From positions 18,531 to 82,530 of the forward strand of contig NZ_WOSX01000015.1 of NCBI RefSeq assembly GCF_011516735.1: a stretch of 64,000 nucleotides of DNA, given 5' to 3'. The translations under genes were made by a program, and so were the position numbers. Of the stretch, positions 26,763 through 36,400 are shown piece after piece (positions within the stretch are counted from its first letter, which is position 1; each line of letters begins with the position of its first letter). Source of the stretch: Acetobacter fallax (GTDB taxonomy: Bacteria > Pseudomonadota > Alphaproteobacteria > Acetobacterales > Acetobacteraceae). The notes under the pieces were generated by a model. That model made no database searches. It saw only the letters and a list, made by a program, of their open reading frames with translations, and was not told the origin of the DNA.

Positions 26763-27068
26763 TCAGCCAGCCTTTTTCTCAGCAGTCTTCACATCACCCG
26801 ACGGCTTGCCATCTGTCAGTCCCGGCACCTCAATATCGATTTCAAGCATGGAGCAGTTGGCACCACGGTCGAGTTTGACCTGAACCTTATCCTGATCGAC
26901 CGAAACATGCCGGCGGATCACCTCCATGATCTCCTTCTGGAGCTGAAGCAGGAGGTCGGACTTCCCTTCCCCCACGCTGGTGCGTTCGTGCGCAAGAAGG
27001 ATCTGCAACCGGTCCCGGGCAACGGGCGCCGAAGATTTCTTCTGAAAGAGACTTGAGAGGAAGCTCAT
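26763..27068 (-). CDS. minE: MinE, topological specificity factor of division-site selection
   Basis: A 101-residue protein starting [29 protein letters not shown], with the MinD-activating segment [10 protein letters not shown] and the C-terminal topological domain ([24 protein letters not shown]). It stimulates the MinD ATPase and drives the pole-to-pole pattern. It overlaps the minD stop by 4 bases. Confidence 0.96.
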   Translation of the reverse strand: MSFLSSLFQKKSSAPVARDRLQILLAHERTSVGEGKSDLLLQLQKEIMEVIRRHVSVDQDKVQVKLDRGANCSMLEIDIEVPGLTDGKPSGDVKTAEKKAG

Positions 27069-27880
27069 GCCGCACCTCGCTTAAAGAGCCAGTCAAACAG
27101 GCCTTTTTTTTCGGTCGGGACTGTAACGTCGATTTTTTCGCCGATGAGACGCCGGGCCGCTTCGATATAAGCTTTGGCGGGCGCGCTCTCCGGGGCGGCC
27201 AGCGTGACCGGAGCGCCCACGTTCGAAGCGCTCAGCACCTCAGAACTCTCGGGGATGATGCCTATGAGCGGGATGGAAAGAATGTCCAGCACATCATCGA
27301 CGCTGAGCATTTCGCCGCGCGCGGCACGGGCCGGATCATAGCGGGTCAGCAGGAGATGTTTGGGCATCTTCTCACCGGCCTTGGCCTTTTCGGTGGTGCT
27401 GTCGAGCATCCCGATGATGCGATCGCTGTCACGAACGGAAGAAACTTCCGGATTGGTCACGATCACAGCCTGGTCAGCGTGAGCCATCGCGAGCTGGGCG
27501 CCGCGCTCGATGCCGGCAGGGCTGTCACAGACCACCCAGTCGAACTTCTCTTTCAGCTCAGCCATGACTTTCGCCACGCCTTCCGCAGTCAGCGCGTCTT
27601 TATCGCGGGTCTGCGAGGCGGGCAGCAGCGACAGGTTGTCGAGCCGCTTGTCCTTGATCAGAGCCTGAGCGAGTTTTGCATCTCCCTGAATGACGTTGAC
27701 CAGATCGAACACGACCCGGCGCTCGGCACCCATGACCAGATCGAGGTTCCGCAGGCCGACGTCAAAATCAACCACGACAACGGACTTGCCTGTTTTTGCG
27801 AGTGCCGCGCCGAGAGCAGCGGTAGTCGTTGTCTTTCCGACACCGCCCTTGCCCGATGTGACGACGAGAACCTGCGCCAT
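27065..27880 (-). CDS. minD: MinD, division-inhibitor ATPase
   Basis: A 271-residue ParA-type ATPase. The ATG at 27880 (AAGGACGG about 10 bases upstream) is preferred over an ATG 18 bases earlier that lacks a ribosome site. The deviant Walker A KGGVGKTT is near residue 11, with [13 protein letters not shown] and [10 protein letters not shown] downstream, and an amphipathic membrane-targeting helix ([12 protein letters not shown]) at the C-terminus. It recruits MinC to the membrane. Confidence 0.97.
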   Translation of the reverse strand: MAQVLVVTSGKGGVGKTTTTAALGAALAKTGKSVVVVDFDVGLRNLDLVMGAERRVVFDLVNVIQGDAKLAQALIKDKRLDNLSLLPASQTRDKDALTAEGVAKVMAELKEKFDWVVCDSPAGIERGAQLAMAHADQAVIVTNPEVSSVRDSDRIIGMLDSTTEKAKAGEKMPKHLLLTRYDPARAARGEMLSVDDVLDILSIPLIGIIPESSEVLSASNVGAPVTLAAPESAPAKAYIEAARRLIGEKIDVTVPTEKKGLFDWLFKRGAA

Positions 27881-28011
27881 AAACTGTCCGTCCTTCATGC
27901 TTTTTTCGACTCACGCTCAGCGAGAGCAATTGATCTGGGTGTGTAATGTGAGGTCAGACAACGGGCAATGTAAAACCGAAGATCTTACAGAAAGTTATTC
28001 ACGTCCCGGAC

Positions 28012-28743
28012 TCAGCTCACCGCCCGCAAAGTCAGCGTGTCATCGACAAGAACTGCCTGGGCCGCTTTACCGGTCAGAGCCGCGGGCATTTCTTCTGCAA
28101 TCGCATAGAAGCCATCAATGGCAAGCAGTTCCGCCTCCATGACCCGGGCAAAAATTCTGGCATCGGGCCGACCGACAATCCCCGCAATCGCCCTGCCCCG
28201 CAGCGCGCCATAGATATGAATGGAGCCGCCGGCGGAAACTTCAGCGCCAGACGCGACTGAGCCCAGCACGATCACATCGCCCTCTGCCCAGACGATCTGC
28301 TGGCCGGAACGCACAGGCTCCTCGATAATCAGGGAACCAGGCGCAAGCGGAGGCGGCTCGACGGAATCATCGGGAATATCGGCTTCGGGCGAAACACGAC
28401 CGCCAGCAAAGCCATCAGGCCAGTCCCAGGCAGCAAAGACCGGCTCGTCACGATCCGCGCCCTCAATGCCAATGACATGAATGCCGCGCTCCGTCAGAAC
28501 GGGCAGAAAATTCTCCAGCCCGGGCGTGTCGGACGGGACAAGGCTGAGATCGAGGATAATGGGTTTGCCAGCAAAGAACCCGGCAGAGCGGCTGACCTGA
28601 AGGTCCAGCGCGTCCAGCCAGATATCCAGCGGCGCTTCCGGGGTCAGGACCAGCGCGAGAAACGAGCGTCCACCGGCCCGGATTCTTGGCAGGGTTCCCG
28701 GGTCCGCGGCGGCAGAGGGCGAGTTCGCTGTCGGGACACTCAC
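28012..28743 (-). CDS. minC: MinC, septum-site inhibitor
   Basis: A 243-residue protein with the MinC C-terminal beta-helix domain (GQQIVWAEGDVIVLGSVASGAEVSAGGSIHIYGALRGRA) after a proline-rich linker and an N-terminal FtsZ-inhibiting domain. It blocks FtsZ assembly away from midcell. It is the first gene of minC-minD-minE, with a 131-base gap to minD. Confidence 0.94.
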   Translation of the reverse strand: MSVPTANSPSAAADPGTLPRIRAGGRSFLALVLTPEAPLDIWLDALDLQVSRSAGFFAGKPIILDLSLVPSDTPGLENFLPVLTERGIHVIGIEGADRDEPVFAAWDWPDGFAGGRVSPEADIPDDSVEPPPLAPGSLIIEEPVRSGQQIVWAEGDVIVLGSVASGAEVSAGGSIHIYGALRGRAIAGIVGRPDARIFARVMEAELLAIDGFYAIAEEMPAALTGKAAQAVLVDDTLTLRAVS

Positions 28744-28881
28744 TGTTCGGGCGCTCTTTCCATCATATTAACGACGCGCCGGGACGCCGCGTCTTTCTCC
28801 ATCATGGTGGTACCCTGGCGAAATCCGGCTGTCGAGCGCCATCCTTATGACACGTAAACCAGACCTGTGATCAGGAGGCTG

Positions 28882-28998
28882 TTTCAAAAGTTTCTCTGCT
28901 GCTTAAGGGTGCCCCGCAAAAAGCGCGGCCAGCGTGCGGTTTCGGGCGCCGAAGCGCAAAAAACACACGCCGGATTGCAGGCAGAGAGACTTTTGAAA
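28882..28998. repeat. 18-bp inverted repeat flanking about 81 bases
   Basis: Left arm TTTCAAAAGTTTCTCTGC (28882-28899) and right arm GCAGAGAGACTTTTGAAA (28981-28998) are complementary with one mismatch. Between them lie about 81 bases without a gene. The form is that of a short non-autonomous insertion element or a long hairpin. Lies between the divergent minC and glutathione transferase genes, which leaves 338 bases without coding. Confidence 0.7.
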
Positions 28999-29081
28999 CA
29001 TCTTCTAAAGGAAGCACGGATACTGATTTCAGATACAGCGCGTCGGGATACTGGCGCACAGCCTGAGGATCGCTTAAATCC

Positions 29082-29756
29082 ATGCCCATGCGGATCCTAC
29101 ATCATTTTCCCCTGTCACCTTATTGTCGCAAAGTCCGGCTGGCACTGGGCGAGAAGCGTCTGCCCTATGAACCGCTGACAGAGCGGGTCTGGGAGCAGCG
29201 CCCTGAGTTCGCGCGCATCAATCCGGCCCGTGAAGTTCCGGTGCTGGTCGAGGATAACGGGCTGACCATCCCGGACTCGAATGTCATCTGCGAATACCTG
29301 GAAGAAGCTTACGCCGATCCGTGTCTGCTGGGCCGCACGCTGGCCGAGCGCGTTGAGGTCCGGCGGCTGGAGGCGTGGTTTGACCACAAATTCGCACGGG
29401 ACGTGACAAACAATATCCTCGGCGAAAAAGTCTTCAAGCGGCTGAGCGGGCGCGGCAACCCGGACGGAAACGCACTGCGCGTGGGCTATGCGAATATTCG
29501 TCCGCACCTGGACTATATCGGCCAGCTTGCCGAGGCGCGGAGCTGGCTGGCGGGCGGGTTTCTGTCGCTGGCGGATTTCGCCGCGGCGGCGCATCTGTCC
29601 TGTCTCGATTTCCTGGGCGAGATCGACTGGAGCAAGTCACCGGCAGCCCGGGACTGGTACGCGCGGATCAAATCGCGGCCTTGCTTCCGGCCGTTGCTGA
29701 ATGACCGGGTGCCGGGCATCACCCCGCCGAGCTATTACGGAAATCTCGATTTCTGA
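29082..29756 (+). CDS. Glutathione S-transferase family protein
   Basis: A 224-residue protein with the thioredoxin-like N-terminal domain (MRILHHFPLSPYCRKVRLALGEK, VPVLVEDNG, PDSNVICEYLEE) and an all-helical C-terminal domain (LADFAAAAHLSCLDFLGEIDW). The Ser/Cys pair in SPYCRK marks the likely catalytic region. A start six bases later (second ATG) is also possible. Stress or detoxification role by family. Confidence 0.87.
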   Translation: MPMRILHHFPLSPYCRKVRLALGEKRLPYEPLTERVWEQRPEFARINPAREVPVLVEDNGLTIPDSNVICEYLEEAYADPCLLGRTLAERVEVRRLEAWFDHKFARDVTNNILGEKVFKRLSGRGNPDGNALRVGYANIRPHLDYIGQLAEARSWLAGGFLSLADFAAAAHLSCLDFLGEIDWSKSPAARDWYARIKSRPCFRPLLNDRVPGITPPSYYGNLDF

Positions 29757-30430
29757 AGGCTCTCCGCAGCAACCCGCGAGACGAGATCACATCACGCCAC
29801 AGGGTGTCCTGTCGAAGGTGAGCTGAAGCTTGCCGAACAGGGTCATGATCCCGACATACTGCCACGAAGTGCCTTATCTCAGCATGTAATACCCGGAAAC
29901 GACGCCATCCGGCACAAGACAATCAGCGGGACAGCCACCTTGCAGGTGCAAGGTCGCTCTTCCCTGTGCAACAGGCCGGACTCCCACGTCTGCCGTCTGT
30001 CATTTTCAATAGTCAGCAGCGCTGTATAGCTCTCCATATGTTTCGGCATAAAATCAGGCAGCCCGAAAATAACCGGCGGCAGGAAAGACAAACTGCCCCG
30101 GCATCCTGATACAAAACGAAGCAGATACCAGCTTCCCAAAACAAGAGGTCCGGACAAGACAATATTGCTGACTGCCCCGCACCGGCCACCACCAGAGCAT
30201 GCCGACCTCCCCAGACAGGGCACAGCCTCATCGGCCACACGAAACCAACGATTCAGATCAGACAAAACCGTCAAAACCAGAAGAACAAAATGCCCCCTCT
30301 GAACCAGTGCGACCGGAAAGCCTACGCACGACAGCACCGGTCTTGCGATCACAGGGGAGACAGACGCATCATACGGTGATACCGGCGACGCAATGACAGC
30401 AGACTGACCGGAACTGTGGGGGAAAAGGCT
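29757..30430. other. About 670 bases without a recognised gene
   Basis: Both strands were read. Open frames occur, including a long one on the minus strand that runs on opposite the Smr gene, but none has recognisable motifs or a ribosome site. The stretch is somewhat poorer in GC than its neighbours and may be degraded sequence. Confidence 0.5.
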
Positions 30431-31138
30431 GTGCGGCGCAGGATCGTGCGCGAGGAAGAGCGGGAACTCTGGGCGAACTTCGCCCGGAGCGTGACGCCGC
30501 TTGCGCCTGCCGGCACACCAAAGATTCCGGCCAGAAAAAATGTGACTACGCCGCAGCAGGAAGCAGCCCGCTCCGATGCGGAGCGTGTGACAGAACTGGC
30601 CCGCCCCGAGCCAAAGCCTCCCCGAAAGACCGGACGAAAGCCGGCGAAAAGCAAAACAGTCCACGAGCCGGTCCCTCCGCTCTCGTCCGAAGCCATGTCT
30701 TTTCTGACCGTCGGTGAAATGGCGATCGCAGCCCATCTTCGAAATCGGGTCATAAAACGAAAAGGCCGACCCCCTCAGGCAGATGCCATCCTGATCGGCA
30801 CACGACAGACGGGCCTGGACACCGGAAGCTGGAAGCGGCTGGCCCGTGGACAGACGGCAGCGGAACGACGTCTGGATCTGCATGGAATGACGGCACAGGC
30901 CGCTTTTATGCGGTTGCGTGAGTTTCTGGTCATGTCGCATCGCGAGGGTGTGCGGTGTGTTGAGGTCGTGACCGGCCTTGGCTCCGGACCCGAAGGCGGA
31001 ATCCTGCGCCGCGAACTGCCGTTCTGGCTTGGACGGGATGATTTGCGGCGACTGGTTCTGGCAGTGACACATTCGCATGGCGCCAATCAGGGCGCCGTCC
31101 GGGTGCTGTTGCGGCGGCGAACTGGCGTAAGACGGTGA
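30431..31138 (+). CDS. Smr-domain protein
   Basis: A 235-residue protein from the GTG at 30431 (GGGGGA upstream); a GTG at 30416 would add five residues. The N-terminus is basic and charged (RRRIVREEERELWANFARSVTPL), the middle is Pro/Lys-rich, and the C-terminal half is an Smr domain (RRLDLHGMTAQAAF, VVTGLGSGPEGGILRRELPFWL, HGANQGAVRVLLRR). The LDLHG and TGxG motifs of the domain, linked to nuclease activity in MutS2-type proteins, are intact. Twenty-five bases before the iron-type ABC permease. Confidence 0.85.
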   Translation: MRRRIVREEERELWANFARSVTPLAPAGTPKIPARKNVTTPQQEAARSDAERVTELARPEPKPPRKTGRKPAKSKTVHEPVPPLSSEAMSFLTVGEMAIAAHLRNRVIKRKGRPPQADAILIGTRQTGLDTGSWKRLARGQTAAERRLDLHGMTAQAAFMRLREFLVMSHREGVRCVEVVTGLGSGPEGGILRRELPFWLGRDDLRRLVLAVTHSHGANQGAVRVLLRRRTGVRR

Positions 31139-31163
31139 CGAAGCAACCAGCGGAACGACATTC

Positions 31164-32234
31164 GTGATCAGGGTGAGCGGGCCTGACGGGTCTGAAGCTC
31201 GCCGAACTTATGCGGCACTGAACCGGCGGCGCATCCGGATTATTATCGGTCTTGTTGCTGTTCTGATCGCATGTTTTCTCGTCGATCTGTCGCTGGGGCC
31301 AGCACATCTTTCGTTTTCTGAGATCGTGCGGGTGCTTCTCGGCAATGATCACGGCGGCCCGGCCTCCGTTGTTGTCTGGAAGCTCCGACTGCCATTCGCG
31401 GTCATGGCAATTCTGACCGGGATGGCGCTTGGCCAGGCCGGTGCGGAGATGCAGACAATCCTCGATAACCCGCTGGCCAGCCCGTTCACGCTTGGGTTGT
31501 CGGCCGCGTCGGCGTTCGGAGCATCACTGGCGATCGTGCTTGGATGGCACGTGCCGGTGCCGATACCATGGCTCGGTGGCGAATGGATCGTGGCGGTGAA
31601 TGCGTTCGTGTTCGCCATCGGCGCAGCCCTGCTGCTGGACCTGGTAGCACGTTGGCGCGGAGCCGCGACAGGCACCGTGATCCTGTTCGGGATCGCGCTG
31701 GTTTTCACGTTTCAGGCGCTGGTGGCACTGCTCCAGTTCCTGGCGACAGAGGACGCGTTGCAGGAACTCGTGTTCTGGACAATGGGGAGCGTCACGCGGG
31801 CAACCTGGCCTAAGATCACGGTGCTGGGCGTCGCCTGCGCGGTGGTGCTGCCCTGGTCGCTGCGCTCGGCCTGGGCACTGACCGCCCTGCGCATGGGAGA
31901 AGACCGGGCAGCCAGCCTGGGCGTGGATGTGCCGCGTGTCAGGCTGACTGCCTTGTTGCGGGTCAGTATTCTGGCAGCGCTGGCCGTGGCATTCTCGGGG
32001 ACAATCGCGTTCGTCGGGCTGGTCGCGCCCCATATTGCACGACGGCTGCTGGGAGAGGATCATCGGGCCTACCTGCCGGGAAGCGCGCTGGTGGGCGGCC
32101 TGATCATGTCCGCAGCCTCGATCACGGCAAAAAACCTGGTGCCGGGTGAGGTTCTGCCTGTGGGGATTGTGACAGCGCTTGTTGGCATCCCGTTTTTTCT
32201 GGTGACTGTGCTCCGACACCGGAGGATATCATGA
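31164..32234 (+). CDS. FecCD/BtuC-type ABC transporter permease
   Basis: A 356-residue integral membrane protein with about ten hydrophobic segments. The family landmarks are visible: VVWKLRLPFAVMAILTGMALGQAGAEMQTILDNPLASPFTLGLS and AFSGTIAFVGLVAPHIARRLLGEDHR. It would move a siderophore-iron complex, haem or cobalamin across the inner membrane. The start is GTG. It overlaps the ATPase gene by 4 bases. No periplasmic binding protein gene is adjacent. Confidence 0.92.
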   Translation: MIRVSGPDGSEARRTYAALNRRRIRIIIGLVAVLIACFLVDLSLGPAHLSFSEIVRVLLGNDHGGPASVVVWKLRLPFAVMAILTGMALGQAGAEMQTILDNPLASPFTLGLSAASAFGASLAIVLGWHVPVPIPWLGGEWIVAVNAFVFAIGAALLLDLVARWRGAATGTVILFGIALVFTFQALVALLQFLATEDALQELVFWTMGSVTRATWPKITVLGVACAVVLPWSLRSAWALTALRMGEDRAASLGVDVPRVRLTALLRVSILAALAVAFSGTIAFVGLVAPHIARRLLGEDHRAYLPGSALVGGLIMSAASITAKNLVPGEVLPVGIVTALVGIPFFLVTVLRHRRIS

Positions 32235-33070
32235 TGGCGTTGCAGGCCGGACCGCTGACCGGTCGACGCGGCAGGCGGATCGTTCTGGACAGCATCGAAA
32301 TCGGCCCTCTGGAGGGAGGCACGATCACATCCCTGCTGGGTCCGAACGGAAGTGGAAAAACGACGTTATTGCGGGCTCTGGCGGGACTTTTCCCCGTCCA
32401 GGGGCCGATGTGGCTCGGGCCGCACGACCTTGGCGGAATGCGGGCGCCGGAACGGGCGAATTACTGCGCCTATATGCCGCAGACCCTGCCGCCGCCGATC
32501 CATATGCAGGCACTTGAGACAATTCTGGTTTCAATGCGGGCCAGCGGAGCCCACCCCGACGAGCAGGCATTCGACACCGCCATCGACACGCTTGAGCGGC
32601 TGGGGATCGCCGACCTGTCCCTGCGGTTTCTGGATGAATTATCCGGCGGACAGCGCCAGCTTGTCGGACTGGCGCAGGTCCTGGCCCGGTCCCCGGCCCT
32701 GCTTTTGCTTGATGAACCGCTGAGCGCACTGGATCTCCGGCATCAGTTTGAAGTGATGGCGGTCCTGCGACGCGAGACAGAAGCACGCGGCATGGTAACC
32801 GTCATGGTCATGCATGATCTCGGAATGGCGTTGCGGCGGACAGATTCAGCCGTGATGCTGGCGGAAGGACGGGTAATCGGGGCGGGCGCGGTCGAGAATG
32901 TGGTGACACCGACGATCCTGGCGAGGGCATTCGGAATTCGCGCCAGAGTTGAACGAAGTGCGGAAGGTGATTCGCTGGTCCTGGTCGATGGGGTAAGTAA
33001 CATTTCAGAAGAACGTGCCGCGATGGACAACCAGTCTGATCACTACCGGTCTGCCCCTTCATCGTCATGA
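32231..33070 (+). CDS. Iron-siderophore-type ABC transporter ATPase
   Basis: A 279-residue ATPase with Walker A (LLGPNGSGKTTLL), Q-loop region (CAYMPQTLPPP), signature LSGGQRQ, Walker B LLLLDEPLSALD and the switch His in VMHDLG. It pairs with the FecCD permease just upstream (4-base overlap). The C-terminal 25 residues after VLVDG are likely unstructured. The transported compound cannot be told from sequence. Confidence 0.93.
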   Translation: MMALQAGPLTGRRGRRIVLDSIEIGPLEGGTITSLLGPNGSGKTTLLRALAGLFPVQGPMWLGPHDLGGMRAPERANYCAYMPQTLPPPIHMQALETILVSMRASGAHPDEQAFDTAIDTLERLGIADLSLRFLDELSGGQRQLVGLAQVLARSPALLLLDEPLSALDLRHQFEVMAVLRRETEARGMVTVMVMHDLGMALRRTDSAVMLAEGRVIGAGAVENVVTPTILARAFGIRARVERSAEGDSLVLVDGVSNISEERAAMDNQSDHYRSAPSSS

Positions 33071-33188
33071 AGGCGACCGCATAGTCTTCGTAAATGACGC
33101 TCACCATACCACGTCCGTCAGCTTCACTCTGCCTGCAATACCGGCTGAACCAGGGCTTATTTTCTGACATCCCGATCACCCGCGCCAC

Positions 33189-34364
33189 TCAAAGCAGGCC
33201 GCTCTCCCGCTCCGTTTTTTCCGTCATGCCGACAGCCAGAAGAACAAGCGTCGCCAGCCCCGCGAGAGCCAGCATCGGAAGGTAGCCGCCTGCCATCCCC
33301 ACAATGGCCAGAGCAGCGGCTCCGAGCAGATGGGAGCGGGGAAAGCCCTGACAGGCCACGCGCTTATAAACAGCGCTGGCCAGCAGATAGATGACCGGCC
33401 CGGCGATCATAACGATGGCAGGAGCCCCTTCCGCATGTTCCATCGGATTTTCGAGCAGGAGATCCGTGCCGACGGCAGTGACGATGATACCGCTGATCAG
33501 AACAGCGTGGATGTAGTGGAAATACGCCCCGATGCGACCGGGATCGTCCGAACGGGTGATGACATGCTCCGCATCCTCGGCGGATGTCCCGAAATAGAGC
33601 CACCACATGGCGATCGTGCAGAGAAAACTGACGACAAATGCGCCAAGGATCGGGAGCGACCATATTTTCGCCTCTGCCATGGACAGCCCGGATGCCATGA
33701 TGGTTTCGCCAAGCGCGACAATGGTGAACAGCTGGCAGCGTTCGACGAGATGGGCTCCGTCAATCGTCCACTCCCGGGTCCGGGACCGGCCCAGACCCGG
33801 CAGCGGGAAGCCAAACATCGGAGAGACATATTCGCAAAGAACAGCAACAACCCAGAGCGGCAGGCGCCAGGCCGGGTCAGAAAGACCGCCCGCCACCCAG
33901 AAGCAGCCAGCAATGCTGACCCAGCCCAGGATACGGTGATAATTCGGAGCCAGCGGATGCGATGCGGGCAGCCGGATGACGATAAAGGCTGAGCGACCAG
34001 TCTGCATGCCCGCATAACATAGTGCGAAAGCAAGGCCACGCTCACCCCACGCCTCCGGGGCCGACGCGCCAACGAGGAGGGCAAGCGCCATTGTCGCAAA
34101 GATGAGACCACGGATGGCGGGCGTGCGGGGATCGAACCAGTTGGTCACCCAGGCCGCATATTGCCAGCCAAGCCAGGCAGCGAACCAGAGCACGGCAGTT
34201 TGCAGAGCGCCGAGCGGCGTCAGGTGATGCAGCAATCCGTGACTGATCTGCGTGATCGCAAACACATAGACCAGATCAAAGAACAGTTCTTCGTTGGTGA
34301 CACGCGCATGCTGACCGTCACGCTGGCGCAACAGAGGATGAAACCCGGCTTTGTCTCGGCTCAT
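33189..34364 (-). CDS. LtrA-like (low temperature requirement) membrane protein
   Basis: A 391-residue polytopic protein from the ATG at 34364 (GGAG upstream). The family start is clear: VTNEELFFDLVYVFAITQISHGL, followed by about ten membrane segments, ERCQLFTIVALGETIMASG and FHYIHAVLISGIIVTAVG. LtrA proteins are widespread; their biochemical function is not established. Convergent with the ABC ATPase gene. Confidence 0.85.
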   Translation of the reverse strand: MSRDKAGFHPLLRQRDGQHARVTNEELFFDLVYVFAITQISHGLLHHLTPLGALQTAVLWFAAWLGWQYAAWVTNWFDPRTPAIRGLIFATMALALLVGASAPEAWGERGLAFALCYAGMQTGRSAFIVIRLPASHPLAPNYHRILGWVSIAGCFWVAGGLSDPAWRLPLWVVAVLCEYVSPMFGFPLPGLGRSRTREWTIDGAHLVERCQLFTIVALGETIMASGLSMAEAKIWSLPILGAFVVSFLCTIAMWWLYFGTSAEDAEHVITRSDDPGRIGAYFHYIHAVLISGIIVTAVGTDLLLENPMEHAEGAPAIVMIAGPVIYLLASAVYKRVACQGFPRSHLLGAAALAIVGMAGGYLPMLALAGLATLVLLAVGMTEKTERESGLL

Positions 34365-34494
34365 GAATACTCCGGCAAAAAGCCGGCCCATGGCGATCAC
34401 GGTCCGGCTTCCACGCTTATAGCAAAAAGTAATGGTCTTTGACCCAGGGCGGGGAATGCTTCCGGGGAAAAAAGTCTTTCCCTAATCTCCACGA

Positions 34495-35268
34495 CTACTT
34501 CGTCGTATAGCCACCATTCACCAGGATTGTCTGACCCGTCATCCACCAGCCTTCCGAGACCATGAACCGGATATAGGGTGCGATATCTTCAATATCGGTG
34601 AGACCCGTCCTGCTGAACGCGGACAGGGCAGCCGCCGATTTGTGATAGGCGACAGCATCCGCTCCTTCCTGACCATAGAAAAACGGCGTGTCCATCGGGC
34701 CAGGTCCGATCGCATTCACAGAAATGCCGCGTTCGCCAAACTCCTTTGACGCCGCGCGGGTAAAATGTTCAACGGCAGATTTGGAGCCGGCATAAGTGGA
34801 ATAGAACGGCGTATAGGCCCCAAGCAGAGAGGTGACGACACTCAGAATTTTACCATTATCGTTCAGATTCTTACCGGCTTCTTTGATAAAGAAATAAGCC
34901 GCTTTCGTGTTAACGGCGAACATGCTGTCAAACTCTTCCTCAGTCGTGTCGAGGATCGGTTTTTTCAACACTTTGCCAACAGTGTTAATCGCAATATCAG
35001 GTTTACCTATGGCCGCGACCGTGTCCGCGAAAAGTTGCGCACTGGCTCCGGCGGATGTCAGATCCCCCGGCAAAGCAACAGCGGTAATACCGTTGCCGGA
35101 AAGCTCGGCCACAAGCTTATCGGCATCGGTCTTCGAGGCATCGCCATGATGATGGATCGCAATGGCTCCTGCACCATGCGCGGCGAGATCACGGGCAATA
35201 AGGGCACCAAGATTCTTCGCCCCGCCAGTGATAAGAACAGTCTTTCCCGTGATGCTGTGATCGGTCAT
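34495..35268 (-). CDS. Short-chain dehydrogenase/reductase
   Basis: A 257-residue SDR starting MTDHSITGKTVLITGG at the ATG at 35268. Cofactor region TGGAKNLG near residue 14, INTVGK in place of NNAG, catalytic Ser-Tyr-Lys in VTSLLGAYTPFYSTYAGSKSAVEHF, and the C-terminal MTGQTILVNGGY. The Tyr-x-x-x-Lys is YAGSK. Divergent from a LysR regulator across 144 bases, suggesting that regulator controls it. Confidence 0.9.
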   Translation of the reverse strand: MTDHSITGKTVLITGGAKNLGALIARDLAAHGAGAIAIHHHGDASKTDADKLVAELSGNGITAVALPGDLTSAGASAQLFADTVAAIGKPDIAINTVGKVLKKPILDTTEEEFDSMFAVNTKAAYFFIKEAGKNLNDNGKILSVVTSLLGAYTPFYSTYAGSKSAVEHFTRAASKEFGERGISVNAIGPGPMDTPFFYGQEGADAVAYHKSAAALSAFSRTGLTDIEDIAPYIRFMVSEGWWMTGQTILVNGGYTTK

Positions 35269-35412
35269 GTCGCTTCCTTCCGAAAACCAGGCGACCTGAT
35301 CGGCCGCACTTTGTAAACGACACATTATCGTTCGTGGTTTCCCGAAAAATCCGTTATTACCGAACAACACCTGTCAGCTTTTCCGAACAATTCCCCATGG
35401 AGGATCTCGTCA
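35269..35412. promoter_or_regulatory. Divergent SDR-LysR promoter region
   Basis: Contains CCGAACAA twice in direct orientation (35360-35367 and 35383-35390) and the related opposite-strand GTTCG near 35330. These sites lie where a LysR protein controlling the divergent pair would be expected to bind. The LysR start is a TTG preceded by GGAGGATC. Confidence 0.45.
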
Positions 35413-36333
35413 TTGGATCGCATTGATCTGTTCCGGATCTTTGTCCGCGTTGTCGAAACGGCGAGTTTTTCACGGGCTGCCGCATTGCTCAACATGCCGC
35501 GCTCAAGCGTTTCAACCGCTGTCCAGGAGCTCGAAGCCCGGCTCGGCACCAGGCTTCTGGCCCGCACGACCCGGTCAGTGGCACCAACGCCGGACGGACG
35601 GGCATTTTACGATCATGCGATCCGGCTGATCGCGGATGTCGAAGACGCGGAAAATCTGTTTCGTCGCGACAAGGCCTCACCACGCGGAACCCTGCGGGTG
35701 GACATGCCGGGCCGGATCGGCAGACTGATCGTAGCCCCGGCGCTGCCGGAGTTTCTGGAACGCTATCCTGATATCGACATCATCATGGGAGTCACGGACC
35801 GCGCTGTGAACATGATCGAAGACGGAGTGGACTGTGTGATCCGCGTCGGACCGCTCCAGGATTCCAGCCTGATCGCACGAAAGATCGGCATTCTGGACCT
35901 GATCAACGTCGCAAGTCCGGCCTATCTCGCCAGGTATGGCACTCCCGAAACGCCGGACGATCTGAAACATCATCTCGCCGTGCAATATGCCTCGCCTTCG
36001 ACAGGACGGACCGAAGACTGGGAGTGGGTCGAGGGCGGGCAGTTACGGACACTCGCCATGCACAGCCGCGTGACAGTGAACAGTGCCGAGGCTCTGATTG
36101 CCTGCTCGCTCGCGGGACTCGGCCTGATGCAGATTCCGGCTTACGATGTCAGACATCATCTTGACGATGGGAGCCTGATCGACGTGCTCCCCGCTTACCG
36201 CGCCGAGGCAGTCCCGATGACGCTTTTATACCCGGACCGCCGGCATCTTCCCTCGCGCCTCCAGGTTTTTTCGGACTGGCTGACTGCGCTCCTGGCTGTC
36301 CGGACGGCGGAGCAATCTCAGACTGATGACTGA
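35413..36333 (+). CDS. LysR-family transcriptional regulator
   Basis: A 306-residue regulator. N-terminal helix-turn-helix (DRIDLFRIFVRVVETASFSRAAALLNMPRSSVSTAVQELEARLGTRLLARTTR) and a C-terminal substrate-binding-like domain (GTLRVDMPGRIGRLIVAPALPEFL, GLGLMQIPAYDV). It belongs to the CrgA-like group that often regulates a divergent SDR or oxidoreductase. TTG start with a strong upstream GGAGGATC. Confidence 0.92.
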   Translation: MDRIDLFRIFVRVVETASFSRAAALLNMPRSSVSTAVQELEARLGTRLLARTTRSVAPTPDGRAFYDHAIRLIADVEDAENLFRRDKASPRGTLRVDMPGRIGRLIVAPALPEFLERYPDIDIIMGVTDRAVNMIEDGVDCVIRVGPLQDSSLIARKIGILDLINVASPAYLARYGTPETPDDLKHHLAVQYASPSTGRTEDWEWVEGGQLRTLAMHSRVTVNSAEALIACSLAGLGLMQIPAYDVRHHLDDGSLIDVLPAYRAEAVPMTLLYPDRRHLPSRLQVFSDWLTALLAVRTAEQSQTDD

Positions 36334-36400
36334 TTATCAGGGAGTCTGACCCTGTGGCCTCAGTAACGCTGCCAGGGCTTTGCCCTGGAGCCTGGCAAAG

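Noticed and set aside
29879..31078. Minus-strand open frame of about 400 codons
   Set aside because: Its second half is antisense to the Smr gene and the first half has no recognisable domain or ribosome site; treated as non-coding.
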